From Methanoregulaceae archaeon (GTDB lineage: Archaea > Halobacteriota > Methanomicrobia > Methanomicrobiales > Methanospirillaceae): DNA of 64,000 nt. Each line of letters starts with the position of its first letter. The stretch's first letter is position 1. A program made the position numbers and the translations under genes. The notes beneath the pieces were generated by a model. That model had not been told where the DNA came from, did no database searches, and saw only the letters and a list, made by a program, of their open reading frames with translations. Shown one piece after another: positions 1 through 9,757 of the stretch. Location: positions 186,001 to 250,000 of the forward strand of contig JACTVG010000002.1 in NCBI GenBank assembly GCA_015660965.1. The letters are read 5' to 3'.

Positions 1-1716
1 TAGATCGATTTTCACACCTGCTTGTGAAGCACGGTAAAGTGCAACGATACACTCTCGATCTACAAGAGCATTCATTTTGAAGGCAACATACCCGTCGCCA
101 TGAGTTCGATGCCGTTCAATTTCTCTATCAATTCGTTCAAGTATTACTTTTCGCAATGTAATCGGTGCAACAAAGAGTTTTCGATAGTTATCGATACGTG
201 CGTAACCCGTAAGAAAATTAAAGATGTCAACAACATCCAATCCAATATCGTGGTCACAAGTAAAAAGTCCAAAGTCGGTATATACCTTACTTGATGTTGC
301 ATTGTAATTTCCGGTGCCAAGATGCACATATTGCCGAATACCGTTTTTTTCACGGCGCACTATCATGCAGACCTTGGAATGAACTTTGAGTCCCCTAATA
401 CCATAAACAACATGTACTCCAGCCCGTTCAAGTTGTCTGGCCCAACCGATATTGTTTTCTTCGTCAAACCGTGCTTTAAGCTCTATTAATGCAGCAACAT
501 CCTTTCCATTTTCTCGTGCTTCCATTAATGCGGAAACAATAGGGGAGTTTGCTCCCACCCGATAAAGTGTGATTTTAATCGCGAGAACATTTGGATCATT
601 TGCAGCTTGTCTGATAAAGTTCACGACTGGTGAAAAACTATCGTAAGGATGATAGAGCAAAATATCATGTTTCCGGATTGCAGAAAAAATGTTCTTACCA
701 TCAGCAATTTCCTGCGGAACAGAAGGTACAAAGGGTTTGTCTTTGAGATCAGAGCGGTTTAATGAGAGTAATTCCATCAAATCAGCCATTCCAATTGGTT
801 GATCGACACGATAGATCATAGCAGATGAAATACCCAGATTTGTTTCCAACATGTGACATATCGCTTTGGGCATCGAAAGATCAACCTCTATTCGTACCGT
901 GGTTCCCATTCTACGCTGTTCCACCACTTCCTCAACAACTGTGAGTAGATCAGACGCTTCATCTTCTTCTATTTCAAGATCGGCATCTCGTGTAATGCGA
1001 AAGGGATATACATTAACAATCTCAAGACCTGGAAAGAGAAGATCGAGGTTTACCGCAATAATATCCTCAAGAAAGATAAAGTGAACATCTTTGTCATTCT
1101 TTTGAAGAGATTTTGATTTAGTGGGCAAACGGATTAGTCGGGGAAAAAGACTCGTGGGAACCTTGATACGTGCGAAATATTCCTTTTTTTGTGGTTCTTT
1201 GATTGTTATTGCAAGATTAAGAGAAAGGTTTGAAATAAAAGGAAATGGGTGTGAACTATCGAATGCAAGAGGCGTAAGAACAGGAAAAATCTCGTTAATA
1301 AACCGATTTCTTAAAGCTAACTTTTGTTCAACATTCAATTCTGAATATTTATGAATATGGATACCTTTGATTGCAAGTTTAGGGATAAGATCATGATGCC
1401 AGCAAGAAGATTGTTCTCTAAGAACTAGCACCAGTGCTGACCTAATTGCATCCAACTGAGCACTTGGAGTCATACCATCTGGTGGAGCTTCAAGTACACC
1501 TTGTGCCAATTGACGTTGCAGACCTGATACACGAATCATGAAAAATTCATCGAGATTATTCGCAAATATTGCAAGGAATTTTACCCGTTCAAGGAGAGGA
1601 TGCGTCTCATCTTTTGCCTCATCGAGAACATGTTGGTTGAAAGCAAGCCAGCTTAATTCTCGGTTGATAAAAAGTGAAGAATGGCTTAACTCCGTTTTCG
1701 ATGAGAGATCATTCAT
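1..1716 (-). CDS. ppk: Polyphosphate kinase 1, N-terminal 572 residues (runs off window)
   Basis: Reversible synthesis of polyphosphate from ATP. The minus-strand frame is open from the ATG at 1716 to the window edge, 572 codons. The N-terminus reads N-R-E-L-S-W-L-A-F-N, then a segment with N-L-D-E-F-F-M-I-R-V, both diagnostic of PPK1. The first catalytic histidine lies in G-L-K-V-H-S-K-V-C (His446, codon 379-381), followed by H-L-G-T-G-N-Y-N. The second conserved histidine region is beyond the window; the usual length is about 700 residues, so roughly 120 are missing. It follows the Usp-GNAT gene on the same strand after 134 bp, so the two may share stress or energy-state control, which is inference. 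Confidence 0.95.
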   Translation of the reverse strand, partial: MNDLSSKTELSHSSLFINRELSWLAFNQHVLDEAKDETHPLLERVKFLAIFANNLDEFFMIRVSGLQRQLAQGVLEAPPDGMTPSAQLDAIRSALVLVLREQSSCWHHDLIPKLAIKGIHIHKYSELNVEQKLALRNRFINEIFPVLTPLAFDSSHPFPFISNLSLNLAITIKEPQKKEYFARIKVPTSLFPRLIRLPTKSKSLQKNDKDVHFIFLEDIIAVNLDLLFPGLEIVNVYPFRITRDADLEIEEDEASDLLTVVEEVVEQRRMGTTVRIEVDLSMPKAICHMLETNLGISSAMIYRVDQPIGMADLMELLSLNRSDLKDKPFVPSVPQEIADGKNIFSAIRKHDILLYHPYDSFSPVVNFIRQAANDPNVLAIKITLYRVGANSPIVSALMEARENGKDVAALIELKARFDEENNIGWARQLERAGVHVVYGIRGLKVHSKVCMIVRREKNGIRQYVHLGTGNYNATSSKVYTDFGLFTCDHDIGLDVVDIFNFLTGYARIDNYRKLFVAPITLRKVILERIDREIERHRTHGDGYVAFKMNALVDRECIVALYRASQAGVKIDL

Positions 1717-1850
1717 TTGAACACTTCAAATTAAAGATGTGATTTTTTTCAAGAACGTGGTTTAATTGATATCAATATATCTTCATATTAAGTCTACTTT
1801 TTCACTAAATAATCCATTTAGTATTTACATTTGGGAAATTTCTGAAATAA

Positions 1851-3164
1851 TTATTGGTTTGGAATTCTTCTCATTGGACAAACATCTGAACCTTGCATAT
1901 TTCCAAGTGCAAAGTTAAATCGGTCAAGAATTGATGGAGGTAATTCGCTTTCAGGAATCGGTTTAAACCCAAAAGTACGATAGAAGGTCACTAACTCAAG
2001 AGTTGCATGCATGTACAAAACATCCTTTCCACAAGTATCAATAAGAATTTGCATCAATCTGCGTGCATATCCTCTATCTCTGAAAACAGGAAGCACAAAA
2101 ACCCCATCCACTTCATATCCATCAGGATGTCTTTTACATCGCGCCACACCTGCGATCTCGCCTTCAACAAAAATCCCAAAAATTCTGTCTTTTTCTTGGT
2201 CTGCTTTTTGTTGATGAGAATGAACCCAAACCTTTTCTGCAAGTGTAAATTCATCATCTAATAACTTGCGGACTATAACCTCAAGATCAATCCGTGGAAA
2301 TCGGATAAGTACTGGCCGGGTCGAATGTAGGGTAATTGCTTCAGCTGTAGAACCTATAGGGATGTTCTTCGCATAATTAAACCTACCAAACCGTGATAAT
2401 AAAATCAGAGATACATCCTCTTTTTCTGCAAGGGTACATGAAATTAAGACCGGATCACCCGTTTTGATTATGGTTTCAACAGTAATTCCCTTTTGTTCTA
2501 GTGTATCTTTTATTGCTGATAATCGGGTATTTGCCCGTTTAATAAGTAGATCAAGATGTCGTCTTGATTCAGATGAACGGATTACATGGAGTAGAATAAC
2601 CTTTGAACGCAAAGAAAATTCAAGAAGACTATGAACAGTTTCTTCTGATGGTTTCGAAAGATCCATTGGACAAAGAACTGATGAAAAAAGAAGTGGACAT
2701 TTAGTATTATCAATTTTTGTATTATCGATTTCGCCTTTTTTTAGGTGCATAAGAAGCACATGTTGATGTGCATTTCTAACAACATCGTGTGAAACACTAC
2801 CGAGTAAAAATTCTTTAACCCTACCTTTACCACGTGCCCCGATTACAATTAACGAAGCATTAATCCTTTTTGCAATATCCAGAACAGTCTGTGCTATTAA
2901 AAGATGGTGCGAGGGCTCTATGAGAATTTTTGCTGAAATACCTTGACCTTCAATAAATTGTTTTTTTTCTTCCAGTTTCTTTTCAAAAGAACTATTATTA
3001 ACGATATAATTATTTTTTAGATTCGCATTTATTGGCAATTCATTTGGTGTCGCGACATGGAGTATTGTAATGTGATGAACGCCAAATATTTCGACAGATC
3101 GCTGAATAGCTGTTTCTGCATAGTCTGAAAAATCGTAGGGAATTAAGACATTTTCGTATTCCAT
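1851..3164 (-). CDS. UspA-UspA-GNAT fusion protein
   Basis: A 437-residue three-domain protein. Residues about 1-145 form a universal stress domain with the ATP-binding pattern G-A-R-G-K-G-R then G-S-V-S. Residues about 160-290 form a second Usp domain with a weaker loop (S-R-F-G-R then I-G-S-T). Residues about 300-437 are a GNAT N-acetyltransferase with the acetyl-CoA motif R-D-R-G-Y-A-R-R-L and a typical end (F-Y-R-T-F-G-F). Known Usp proteins bind ATP or AMP; the fused acetyltransferase suggests nucleotide-gated acetylation, which is inference. The substrate is unknown. It precedes ppk on the same strand and is divergent from cimA. Confidence 0.88.
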   Translation of the reverse strand: MEYENVLIPYDFSDYAETAIQRSVEIFGVHHITILHVATPNELPINANLKNNYIVNNSSFEKKLEEKKQFIEGQGISAKILIEPSHHLLIAQTVLDIAKRINASLIVIGARGKGRVKEFLLGSVSHDVVRNAHQHVLLMHLKKGEIDNTKIDNTKCPLLFSSVLCPMDLSKPSEETVHSLLEFSLRSKVILLHVIRSSESRRHLDLLIKRANTRLSAIKDTLEQKGITVETIIKTGDPVLISCTLAEKEDVSLILLSRFGRFNYAKNIPIGSTAEAITLHSTRPVLIRFPRIDLEVIVRKLLDDEFTLAEKVWVHSHQQKADQEKDRIFGIFVEGEIAGVARCKRHPDGYEVDGVFVLPVFRDRGYARRLMQILIDTCGKDVLYMHATLELVTFYRTFGFKPIPESELPPSILDRFNFALGNMQGSDVCPMRRIPNQ

Positions 3165-3215
3165 ATTGTTCTAAATCCCCCACATTTTATTGTTCATCCC
3201 GGTCTCCAACTACCC

Positions 3216-3226
3216 AACTTATAAAT
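3216..3226 (+). promoter_or_regulatory. Probable TATA box for the cimA-ilvBN operon
   Basis: The sequence aacttataaat sits about 40-50 bp ahead of the GTG start at 3266, in the 101-bp divergent gap with the Usp-GNAT gene. Archaeal TATA boxes lie about 25 bp before transcription starts, giving a short leader. Judged by eye only. Confidence 0.45.
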
Positions 3227-3265
3227 ATTCTTCTTCCCAACATGAACTCATGGTGCCTACCATGA

Positions 3266-4756
3266 GTGAGTGTTTTATTCGTTAATAACATCCGCTTTTT
3301 TGATACAACCTTACGCGATGGGGAACAAACACCCGGCGTATCGTTGACACCCGACCAGAAATTTGAGATAGCTGTAAAACTTGCAGATATTGGTCTCAAT
3401 GTAATTGAAGTAGGATCTGCCGCTGCATCCGAAGGTGAGCGTGAAGCAATTCGCTTAATCTCGGATGCTCGACTTGGCGCTGAGATTTCCACATATGTCC
3501 GTGCCCTTGACCAAGATATTGATTTTGCAGCTGATTACGGAACCGATTCAGTTCATCTTGTTATTCCTGTGAGCGACCTACATATATCTAAAAAGATGCG
3601 GAAGACTCGCGAACAAGTTGCTAATATGGCCTATCATGCAGTTGAGTATGCAAAAGAAAGAGGACTACTCGTTGAGTTATCCGGTGAAGATGCATCAAGG
3701 GCCGATCAATCCTTTGTTCGTGAACTTTTTACTGAGGGTGTAAATCGCGGTGCCGAAAGACTCTGTTTTTGCGACACGGTTGGGCTGCTTACGCCAGAAA
3801 AGGTCGTACAGTTTATTCCTCCAATAGCAGAAATAGCGCCGCTGTCTATCCATTGTCACGATGATCTTGGTTTTGCACTCGCAAATACCATCGCCGCACT
3901 AAAAACAGGGGCAACTTGTGCTCATGTCACAGTGAATGGATTAGGTGAACGAGCAGGAAATACTCCATTTGAAGAACTTGTTATGTCGCTTGAAGTACTG
4001 TATGGTTACGATACAGGAATTAAAAAAGAGGAGATTTATCACCTTGCATCACTTGTGTCTCGATTAACTGGGGTCCCATTACCTGTAAACAAAGCAATTG
4101 TAGGGGAGATGGCATTCACGCATGAGAGTGGTATACATGCGCATGGTGTGATCAGAGAACCCACTACTTATGAGTCGATCAAACCAGAAATAATCGGGAG
4201 AAAACGTAGAATCGTTTTGGGAAAGCATTCTGGTTCAGCATCGGTTGAGGCTGCACTAAATGAAATGAATTATCACACGGATGAGAGTCAAGTAAAGGAA
4301 ATTATAAAACGAATCAAGGAACTTGGTGATGAAGGAAAAAGGGTAACTGATACCGATCTAATGGCGGTAGCAGATGCCGTACTGGCAATTGAATACAAAC
4401 CTGTCATTAAAATGCGTCAAATCACAGTGGTTTCCGGGAGTAATGTAATACCTACCGCGTCAGTTACACTTGTAGTGAACGGGCAGGAAATTACCGGTGC
4501 TTCAACAGGAAATGGACCCGTTGACGCGGCAATGCAAGTGCTTCGAAAATCCATAGCTGATGTTGCTGATATTCAACTCGAAGAGTATCATGTCGATGCG
4601 ATTCGAGGTGGAACTGATGCATTGGTCGAAGTAACAGTAAGATTAAGTAAAGACGGGAAGATAATTACATCTCGCGGCGCACGTACTGACATTATTATGG
4701 CTAGTGTTGAAGCGATGATCGCCGGTATGAATAGGTTATTGAGGGAAAAAGCATGA
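3266..4756 (+). CDS. cimA: (R)-citramalate / 2-isopropylmalate synthase family protein
   Basis: Condenses acetyl-CoA with a 2-oxo acid at the entry to isoleucine (citramalate, from pyruvate) or leucine (2-isopropylmalate) synthesis. 496 residues. The catalytic TIM barrel starts with [11 protein letters not shown]; the metal site H-C-H-D-D-L-G-F and G-L-G-E-R-A-G-N-T follow. The last about 130 residues are the LeuA-type regulatory dimer domain, so end-product inhibition is likely. The start is GTG at 3266; an ATG at 3262 is out of frame and ends after seven codons. It overlaps ilvB by 4 bp. Archaeal members (citramalate, isopropylmalate, homocitrate synthases) are hard to separate by eye; citramalate synthase is favoured by the ilvBN linkage but not proven. 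Confidence 0.85.
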   Translation: MSVLFVNNIRFFDTTLRDGEQTPGVSLTPDQKFEIAVKLADIGLNVIEVGSAAASEGEREAIRLISDARLGAEISTYVRALDQDIDFAADYGTDSVHLVIPVSDLHISKKMRKTREQVANMAYHAVEYAKERGLLVELSGEDASRADQSFVRELFTEGVNRGAERLCFCDTVGLLTPEKVVQFIPPIAEIAPLSIHCHDDLGFALANTIAALKTGATCAHVTVNGLGERAGNTPFEELVMSLEVLYGYDTGIKKEEIYHLASLVSRLTGVPLPVNKAIVGEMAFTHESGIHAHGVIREPTTYESIKPEIIGRKRRIVLGKHSGSASVEAALNEMNYHTDESQVKEIIKRIKELGDEGKRVTDTDLMAVADAVLAIEYKPVIKMRQITVVSGSNVIPTASVTLVVNGQEITGASTGNGPVDAAMQVLRKSIADVADIQLEEYHVDAIRGGTDALVEVTVRLSKDGKIITSRGARTDIIMASVEAMIAGMNRLLREKA

Positions 4757-6429
4757 AAACCGGGGCAAAAATCCTCATAGAATCACTGCAGCGTGAGGGT
4801 GTCGAAATTATTTTTGGATACCCTGGCGGCTCAGTTTTGCCAATCTATGATGAACTCTATGACTCATCATTGCGGCACATTCTTATGCGACACGAACAGG
4901 CAGCAGCGCATGCCGCAGATGGGTATGCACGAGCAAGTGGACGTGTCGGTGTATGCCTTGCCACATCAGGGCCCGGTGCATGCAATCTTGTCACCGGTAT
5001 TGCTACAGCATACATGGATTCAATTCCTATTGTTGCAATTACTGGACAAGTTCCTACGACAATGTTGGGTAATGACGCATTTCAGGAATCAGATATTACC
5101 GGAATCACATTACCGATTACCAAACATAATTATCTTGTCAAAAACACTGCAGATATTGCGCGCGTAGTAAGGGAGTCATTCTATATTGCAGGAACGGGAA
5201 GACAAGGACCAGTGTTAATTGATCTCCCTAAAGATGTAAACACAAATCAGATAGAGGAGCAGCCATTCTTAGAAAAAGTAAGTTTGAGGAGCTACAACCC
5301 CACTTACAAAGGACACAAAAGACAAATTGAAAAAGCTCTTGAGCTTATTGGTCAAGCCGAACGCCCACTTATTTATGCCGGTGGAGGAGTGATCTCATCA
5401 AATGGCTCAGCAGAACTGGTGGAATTTGCGACTCGGCTTGCTATCCCAGTAACAACGACTTTAATGGGACTTGGATGCATTACTTGTGACCATCCTTTAA
5501 ATCTCGGAATGTTAGGGATGCACGGAACCGAGTATGCAAACTTTGCTGTTACTGAATGCGATCTCATGATAGCCATTGGGGTCCGATTCGATGACCGAGT
5601 TACGGGCAAACTCAATACATTTGCTCCTCACGCCAAAATTATCCATATTGATATAGATCCCGCGGAAATCGGCAAAAATAAACGAGTCGATATTCCAATT
5701 GTCGGTGATGCAAAATCAGTTCTCAAAGACATACTTTCAATGTTGTCCCGACACGGCGCCCATGATACATGGTTGAAAAAGATCAAACATTGGAAACAAC
5801 ACCATCCTTTGCGCTATAAAAATGACGGGAAGCTCCATCCCCAGTTTATTATCCAAAAATTGAGCGAACTACTCAAAGGAAATGCAATTATTGTTTCAGA
5901 AGTCGGACAAAATCAAATGTGGACTGCACAATATTATTGCTTTACCACCCCACGCACATGGATAACTAGCGGTGGTCTTGGAACAATGGGCTATGGCTTT
6001 CCAGCTGCAATAGGAGCCCACTTTGCACGACCTGATTTACCGGTCTTTGATGTTGCAGGTGATGGTAGCATCCAAATGAATATTCAGGAAATGGGGACCG
6101 TTGCGCACAACAATATTCCTGTGAAAATCGCTATCCTAAATAATATGTATTTAGGTATGGTCAGGCAGTGGCAGGAACTTTTCTATGACAGACGCTACTC
6201 ATACACAGAATTACCATCAGTGGATTTTGTAAAGATCGCAAATGCTTACGGGATCGAAGGAGTCAAAGTTGAATCACCTGATGATGTTATGTCAGCATTA
6301 CGTGCGGCACTTGACTGTGATGGACCGTTCGTTATGGATTTCAGAGTTGAGAGAGAAGAGAATGTTTTCCCAATGGTTCCTGCAGGTGCAGCAATAAACG
6401 AGATGATAGGAGGGCACCCCATATCATGA
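4753..6429 (+). CDS. ilvB: Acetolactate synthase large (catalytic) subunit
   Basis: Thiamine-diphosphate enzyme forming acetolactate or acetohydroxybutyrate, the first common step of branched-chain amino acid synthesis. 558 residues, the normal length. The N-terminal PYR domain has G-Y-P-G-G-S-V-L-P and the catalytic glutamate in R-H-E-Q-A-A-A-H. A central FAD-type domain follows. The C-terminal PP domain carries the ThDP motif G-D-G-S-I-Q-M-N with the closing N-N. Start and stop overlap both neighbours by 4 bp (ATGA), showing translational coupling with cimA and ilvN. Reductoisomerase ilvC, often next in methanogen operons, is not in this window. Confidence 0.95.
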   Translation: MKTGAKILIESLQREGVEIIFGYPGGSVLPIYDELYDSSLRHILMRHEQAAAHAADGYARASGRVGVCLATSGPGACNLVTGIATAYMDSIPIVAITGQVPTTMLGNDAFQESDITGITLPITKHNYLVKNTADIARVVRESFYIAGTGRQGPVLIDLPKDVNTNQIEEQPFLEKVSLRSYNPTYKGHKRQIEKALELIGQAERPLIYAGGGVISSNGSAELVEFATRLAIPVTTTLMGLGCITCDHPLNLGMLGMHGTEYANFAVTECDLMIAIGVRFDDRVTGKLNTFAPHAKIIHIDIDPAEIGKNKRVDIPIVGDAKSVLKDILSMLSRHGAHDTWLKKIKHWKQHHPLRYKNDGKLHPQFIIQKLSELLKGNAIIVSEVGQNQMWTAQYYCFTTPRTWITSGGLGTMGYGFPAAIGAHFARPDLPVFDVAGDGSIQMNIQEMGTVAHNNIPVKIAILNNMYLGMVRQWQELFYDRRYSYTELPSVDFVKIANAYGIEGVKVESPDDVMSALRAALDCDGPFVMDFRVEREENVFPMVPAGAAINEMIGGHPIS

Positions 6430-6929
6430 AACCGCATACACTTTCAGTTATTGTTGAGAACAAAGCCGGGGTCCTTTCTCGGGTAACAGGACTATTTAGC
6501 AGACGTGGATTCAATATTGAGAGCCTTGCTGTAGGAACAAGTGAAGAACCCGGGATGAGTCGTATCACCATTGTGGTGATAGGAGACGATGCGCAGATAG
6601 AACAGGTTATGAAACAGCTGAACAAGCTGATTGACGTTATCAAGGTATCTGACATAACGGAAAACGAAAGAGTTGAGCGGGAACTGGCACTTATTAAAGT
6701 TAATGCAGAACCTGGTACCTCACGTGCAGAGATCATGCAGATTGCTTCGATATTCCGTGCCCAAATTGTCGATCTAGGTTCAAAATCGGTAATCCTGCAA
6801 GTAACCGGGGACACCGAAAAGATTGATGCATTAGAGAAATTGCTTCGTCAATATGGCGTTAAAGAGCTAGTGCGTACAGGGCGGATTGCTATTTTAAGAG
6901 GAGCAAAAACAGTTGCGAGCTTAAAATAA
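6426..6929 (+). CDS. ilvN: Acetolactate synthase small (regulatory) subunit
   Basis: Binds IlvB, activates it and confers valine feedback. 167 residues, close to the usual IlvH/IlvN length. The N-terminal ACT domain shows H-T-L-S-V-I-V-E-N-K-A-G-V-L-S-R-V and F-S-R-R-G-F-N-I-E-S-L; the C-terminal domain includes A-E-P-G-T-S-R-A-E-I. It is coupled to ilvB by a 4-bp overlap and is the last gene of the operon: a run of eight T begins 2 bp after the stop codon. Confidence 0.94.
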   Translation: MKPHTLSVIVENKAGVLSRVTGLFSRRGFNIESLAVGTSEEPGMSRITIVVIGDDAQIEQVMKQLNKLIDVIKVSDITENERVERELALIKVNAEPGTSRAEIMQIASIFRAQIVDLGSKSVILQVTGDTEKIDALEKLLRQYGVKELVRTGRIAILRGAKTVASLK

Positions 6930-6930
6930 C

Positions 6931-6938
6931 TTTTTTTT
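6931..6938 (+). terminator. T8 terminator after ilvN
   Basis: Eight consecutive T directly after the ilvN stop codon, the usual archaeal intrinsic termination signal. No stable hairpin is needed or seen. Confidence 0.6.
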
Positions 6939-7210
6939 AACACCCCTATTTAGGTTATAATTGCACCATTTTTAGACGAAAACTAGATTAAAACTCGTTT
7001 TCTATTTATACTATTGATTTATCAATTCTATATTGAGATACATAAAAAATCCCTACAAAACAATTTTGTATATTCTCGTTCTCCAATTAATATCATCAAT
7101 TCTACCTAACATGCTGAGCAGAAGGAATTGGTGGCTTTGATAACTGAGAAACAGACAATCATCCAAGAATTGGGAGAAGATGTGCTACTCATTCCAGTGC
7201 TTGCAAATAG

Positions 7211-7501
7211 GGCACTTTTGCTGTTCCACTTCTCGCAGGTCTTTACTGGAGAGGAGCGACACGTCAAGGTGCACTCCTAAGTATGGCCCTTGGTTTAATA
7301 TCTTCCATTATCTTCGGAACACTCAACTATCTAAAAATCTCATTATTTGGGATCAACTTTGAAATAATTCCAATGCATTTCTCATTTTATGCATTTGTTA
7401 TTGCGATGTTAGTAATGATCATCGTAAGTTACTTAACTAAAAAGACAACCGAGAAAGTACTTGATGAGACCCAAACTGGATGGTATATCCAGAAATCTTA
7501 A
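7211..7501 (+). pseudogene. C-terminal remnant of a sodium/solute symporter (SSS family)
   Basis: The frame ending at 7501 reads G-L-Y-W-R-G-A-T-R-Q-G-A-L-L-S followed by two hydrophobic segments and a charged tail with S-Y-L-T-K-K-T-T-E-K-V-L. This resembles the last about 95 residues of SSS-family Na+/solute symporters (pattern LYWKRATKQGA). The frame is closed upstream by TAG at 7208-7210, and none of the three frames before it continues the family; a full member has about 500 residues. A later ATG at 7283 could start a 72-residue peptide but would lack the transporter core. A T8 run follows at 7503. Confidence 0.7.
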
Positions 7502-7502
7502 C

Positions 7503-7510
7503 TTTTTTTT
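7503..7510 (+). terminator. T8 run after the symporter remnant
   Basis: Eight T two bases after the remnant stop codon, probably the old transporter terminator kept after the rest of the gene was lost. Confidence 0.45.
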
Positions 7511-7568
7511 GTATTAATAGTTAAAACTAAGGTCAACCATATTAATCTTTACTACAAACCTAATTGCA

Positions 7569-8897
7569 GTGACGACAGCAATCCTTGGAGGAGGGCTTTC
7601 TGGTCTTACACTTGCCAGACTGCTCCATGAGCGAGGCGACGATGTTGTTGTGCTCGAAGCAGAAAAGGATTACGGTGGCCTCTGTCGCTCATATATTGAA
7701 AATGGTTTTACATTTGATATTGGAGGTTCACATATCATTTTTTCCCGCGATACCGAAGTTCTTTCCTTTATGCGAAGTATGATTGAAGGAAATGAGAAAA
7801 GGGATACAAGAAATACAAAGATTTTTTACAAGAGCAATTATGTCAAATATCCATTTGAAAATGGTATATCTGATCTTCCTTTCAAAGACCGATTTTTCTG
7901 TTTCAACGAATTTCTAAAGACGCTAATTTCAATAAAAATAGGTAAACAGTCAGTTCCTAAAAATTTCAAGGAATGGATTTACTATACGTTTGGGAAAGGA
8001 ATTGCAGAATGTTACATGATACCTTACAATGAGAAAATTTGGAAATATCCTACGAATCGTATGTCAATGCATTGGGTAGAAGGAAGAATCCCTCGCCCAC
8101 CAGTAAAAGATGTCATTAAAGCAGCAATTGGTATTCCTACGGAAGGGTATACCCACCAAGCGGTATTCTCATATCCATTGATTGGTGGTATTAAGTCATT
8201 GATCCATGCTATTTCCTCCCCAATCAAGGACCGCATTAAGACAGGGTTTAGAATTCAATCAATCAAGAAAAAGAGCAATTGCTGGCAGATTAGTGATGGT
8301 GTAAATACTATTGAATTTGATCGATGCATCAACACAATCCCTTTGCAACACCTTCTTCCCTGTCTAGAAAATGTACCATCTGATGTGATTTCTGCTTGTA
8401 ATGCATTAGTTTACAACTCGTTAGTCTGCGTAACCATCGGCATTCAAGGTTCTGTTCCCCCATTTTCATGGCTTTATATTCCATCACCATCGTTAGGAAA
8501 GACAAATCGCATTTCATTTCCCTCAAATTATAGTCCAGAAGTCACACCCCATGGATATGGGTCAATCCTTGCTGAAATCACTCATCACCCATATGATGAA
8601 GTTGCACGTATGACAGATGAAGAATTAACTAATGAAGTGATCGCAACACTTAATGCAATGAAAATCGGTATAAAAGACCGAATTGTCTACACTCGCGTTT
8701 GGCGCCAGCCGTTTGCATATGTAGTTTATGATCTCGAATACCAGAAGAATATCAAAGTTATCAGAGATTATTGTACTCATATCAAGATACCACTTGTTGG
8801 TAGATTTGCGCAATTTGAGTACCTCAACATGGATGGTTGTATTCGTAGTGTGATGGATTTTGTAAGGACGTACCCTCCAGAACCGCACGCCTTTTAA
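7569..8897 (+). CDS. FAD-dependent amine oxidase / UDP-galactopyranose mutase-like protein
   Basis: 442 residues. The N-terminal dinucleotide fold reads I-L-G-G-G-L-S-G-L-T-L-A-R, followed by V-V-L-E-A-E and Y-G-G-L-C-R-S; later G-G-S-H-I-I-F and Y-N-E-K-I-W-K-Y-P resemble the protoporphyrinogen-oxidase/UDP-galactopyranose-mutase-like family used in archaeal surface sugar metabolism. No membrane segment. The chosen start is GTG at 7569, since the Rossmann fold begins at once. The next gene, 58 bp downstream, is a GT2 glycosyltransferase, so a glycan or glycolipid role is likely (inference); the substrate is not identifiable. Confidence 0.8.
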   Translation: MTTAILGGGLSGLTLARLLHERGDDVVVLEAEKDYGGLCRSYIENGFTFDIGGSHIIFSRDTEVLSFMRSMIEGNEKRDTRNTKIFYKSNYVKYPFENGISDLPFKDRFFCFNEFLKTLISIKIGKQSVPKNFKEWIYYTFGKGIAECYMIPYNEKIWKYPTNRMSMHWVEGRIPRPPVKDVIKAAIGIPTEGYTHQAVFSYPLIGGIKSLIHAISSPIKDRIKTGFRIQSIKKKSNCWQISDGVNTIEFDRCINTIPLQHLLPCLENVPSDVISACNALVYNSLVCVTIGIQGSVPPFSWLYIPSPSLGKTNRISFPSNYSPEVTPHGYGSILAEITHHPYDEVARMTDEELTNEVIATLNAMKIGIKDRIVYTRVWRQPFAYVVYDLEYQKNIKVIRDYCTHIKIPLVGRFAQFEYLNMDGCIRSVMDFVRTYPPEPHAF

Positions 8898-8955
8898 TCA
8901 CTCGACATCATCATTAATTACTGCAACGATCAAATCGCATAAAGGAGTAGATTAT

Positions 8956-9654
8956 ATGATTTCGGTTGTAATCCCGACATATAATGAGGAGGAAAATATT
9001 GCACAATGCCTCGTTTCGCTTATACACCAGACCGTCCCACGTAATGAGTACGAGATCATAGTAGTTGATGGGGGGTCAAATGACAAAACTCGAGAGATTG
9101 CACAAAAATATGCTGACAAAGTGTTCATTCAGACAAGCAAAAAGGTAGGTGGAGCTCGTAATGACGGGATTGTAGCTGCAAAAGGCGAAATTGTTGCTAC
9201 AACAGATGCAGATTGCATTATACCGCCGATTTGGATCAAAACAATAACAAAAGATTTTACAGATCCTAACATCGTCCAGTTATATGGCCCGGTTTATCCA
9301 ATTGAAGAGGGTCTGAAAAATTCAGTATCGCTTTTCCTTGCGAATATTTTTTCACGACTTGGATATTATACAAAAATTTTCTATTACACTTTAGGCTGCA
9401 ATACCGCATTTCGTAAGGACGTATTCATCAAAGTAGGAATGTATCATTGTATCGATGCTGGTGATGACCTTGAAATTGCTCTTCGTATGAAAAAATTTGG
9501 GACTGTGAAGTTTAATGGAACAATGAAAGTTGGGTTTTCAATGCGACGGTATAAACAATATGGGTCATTGCATTCTCTGTATGAGTGGATCTATATAGTT
9601 GCTCATGGGGGAGAAGTTCAGACATACAATTACACAAAAAAAGAATATAAGTGA
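8956..9654 (+). CDS. Family 2 glycosyltransferase
   Basis: 232 residues with GT-A fold hallmarks: S-V-V-I-P-T-Y-N-E-E-E-N-I at the N-terminus, V-V-D-G-G-S-N-D-K-T, a nucleotide-sugar/metal motif T-D-A-D-C at about residue 90, and the acceptor-side acid pair D-A-G-D-D-L-E near residue 175. A hydrophobic patch at about 115-145 may associate with the membrane, but no clear transmembrane anchor is seen. The ribosome site AAGGAG lies 8 bp ahead of the ATG. Pairs with the preceding FAD protein; the sugar and acceptor are unknown. Confidence 0.88.
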   Translation: MISVVIPTYNEEENIAQCLVSLIHQTVPRNEYEIIVVDGGSNDKTREIAQKYADKVFIQTSKKVGGARNDGIVAAKGEIVATTDADCIIPPIWIKTITKDFTDPNIVQLYGPVYPIEEGLKNSVSLFLANIFSRLGYYTKIFYYTLGCNTAFRKDVFIKVGMYHCIDAGDDLEIALRMKKFGTVKFNGTMKVGFSMRRYKQYGSLHSLYEWIYIVAHGGEVQTYNYTKKEYK

Positions 9655-9757
9655 TTTGAGAATTAGGACAGCCATATTTCATTAGCATTTACCAAGTCCA
9701 TTTACTATAACCATCAACCATTTTATGTTCAGGGATTCTAACTCCCAATAATAAATC

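Noticed and set aside
866-1720. Forward-strand open frames across the ppk region
   Set aside because: They are antisense shadows of the polyphosphate kinase frame, which is open to the window edge and has clear family motifs.
3262-3285. Seven-codon ATG frame overlapping the cimA start as a leader peptide
   Set aside because: It has no branched-chain codon enrichment or attenuator hairpin; it is probably a chance frame.
7126-7279. GTG-started 48-residue frame before the symporter remnant
   Set aside because: The sequence does not continue the transporter family and has no family likeness; degenerate DNA is more likely.
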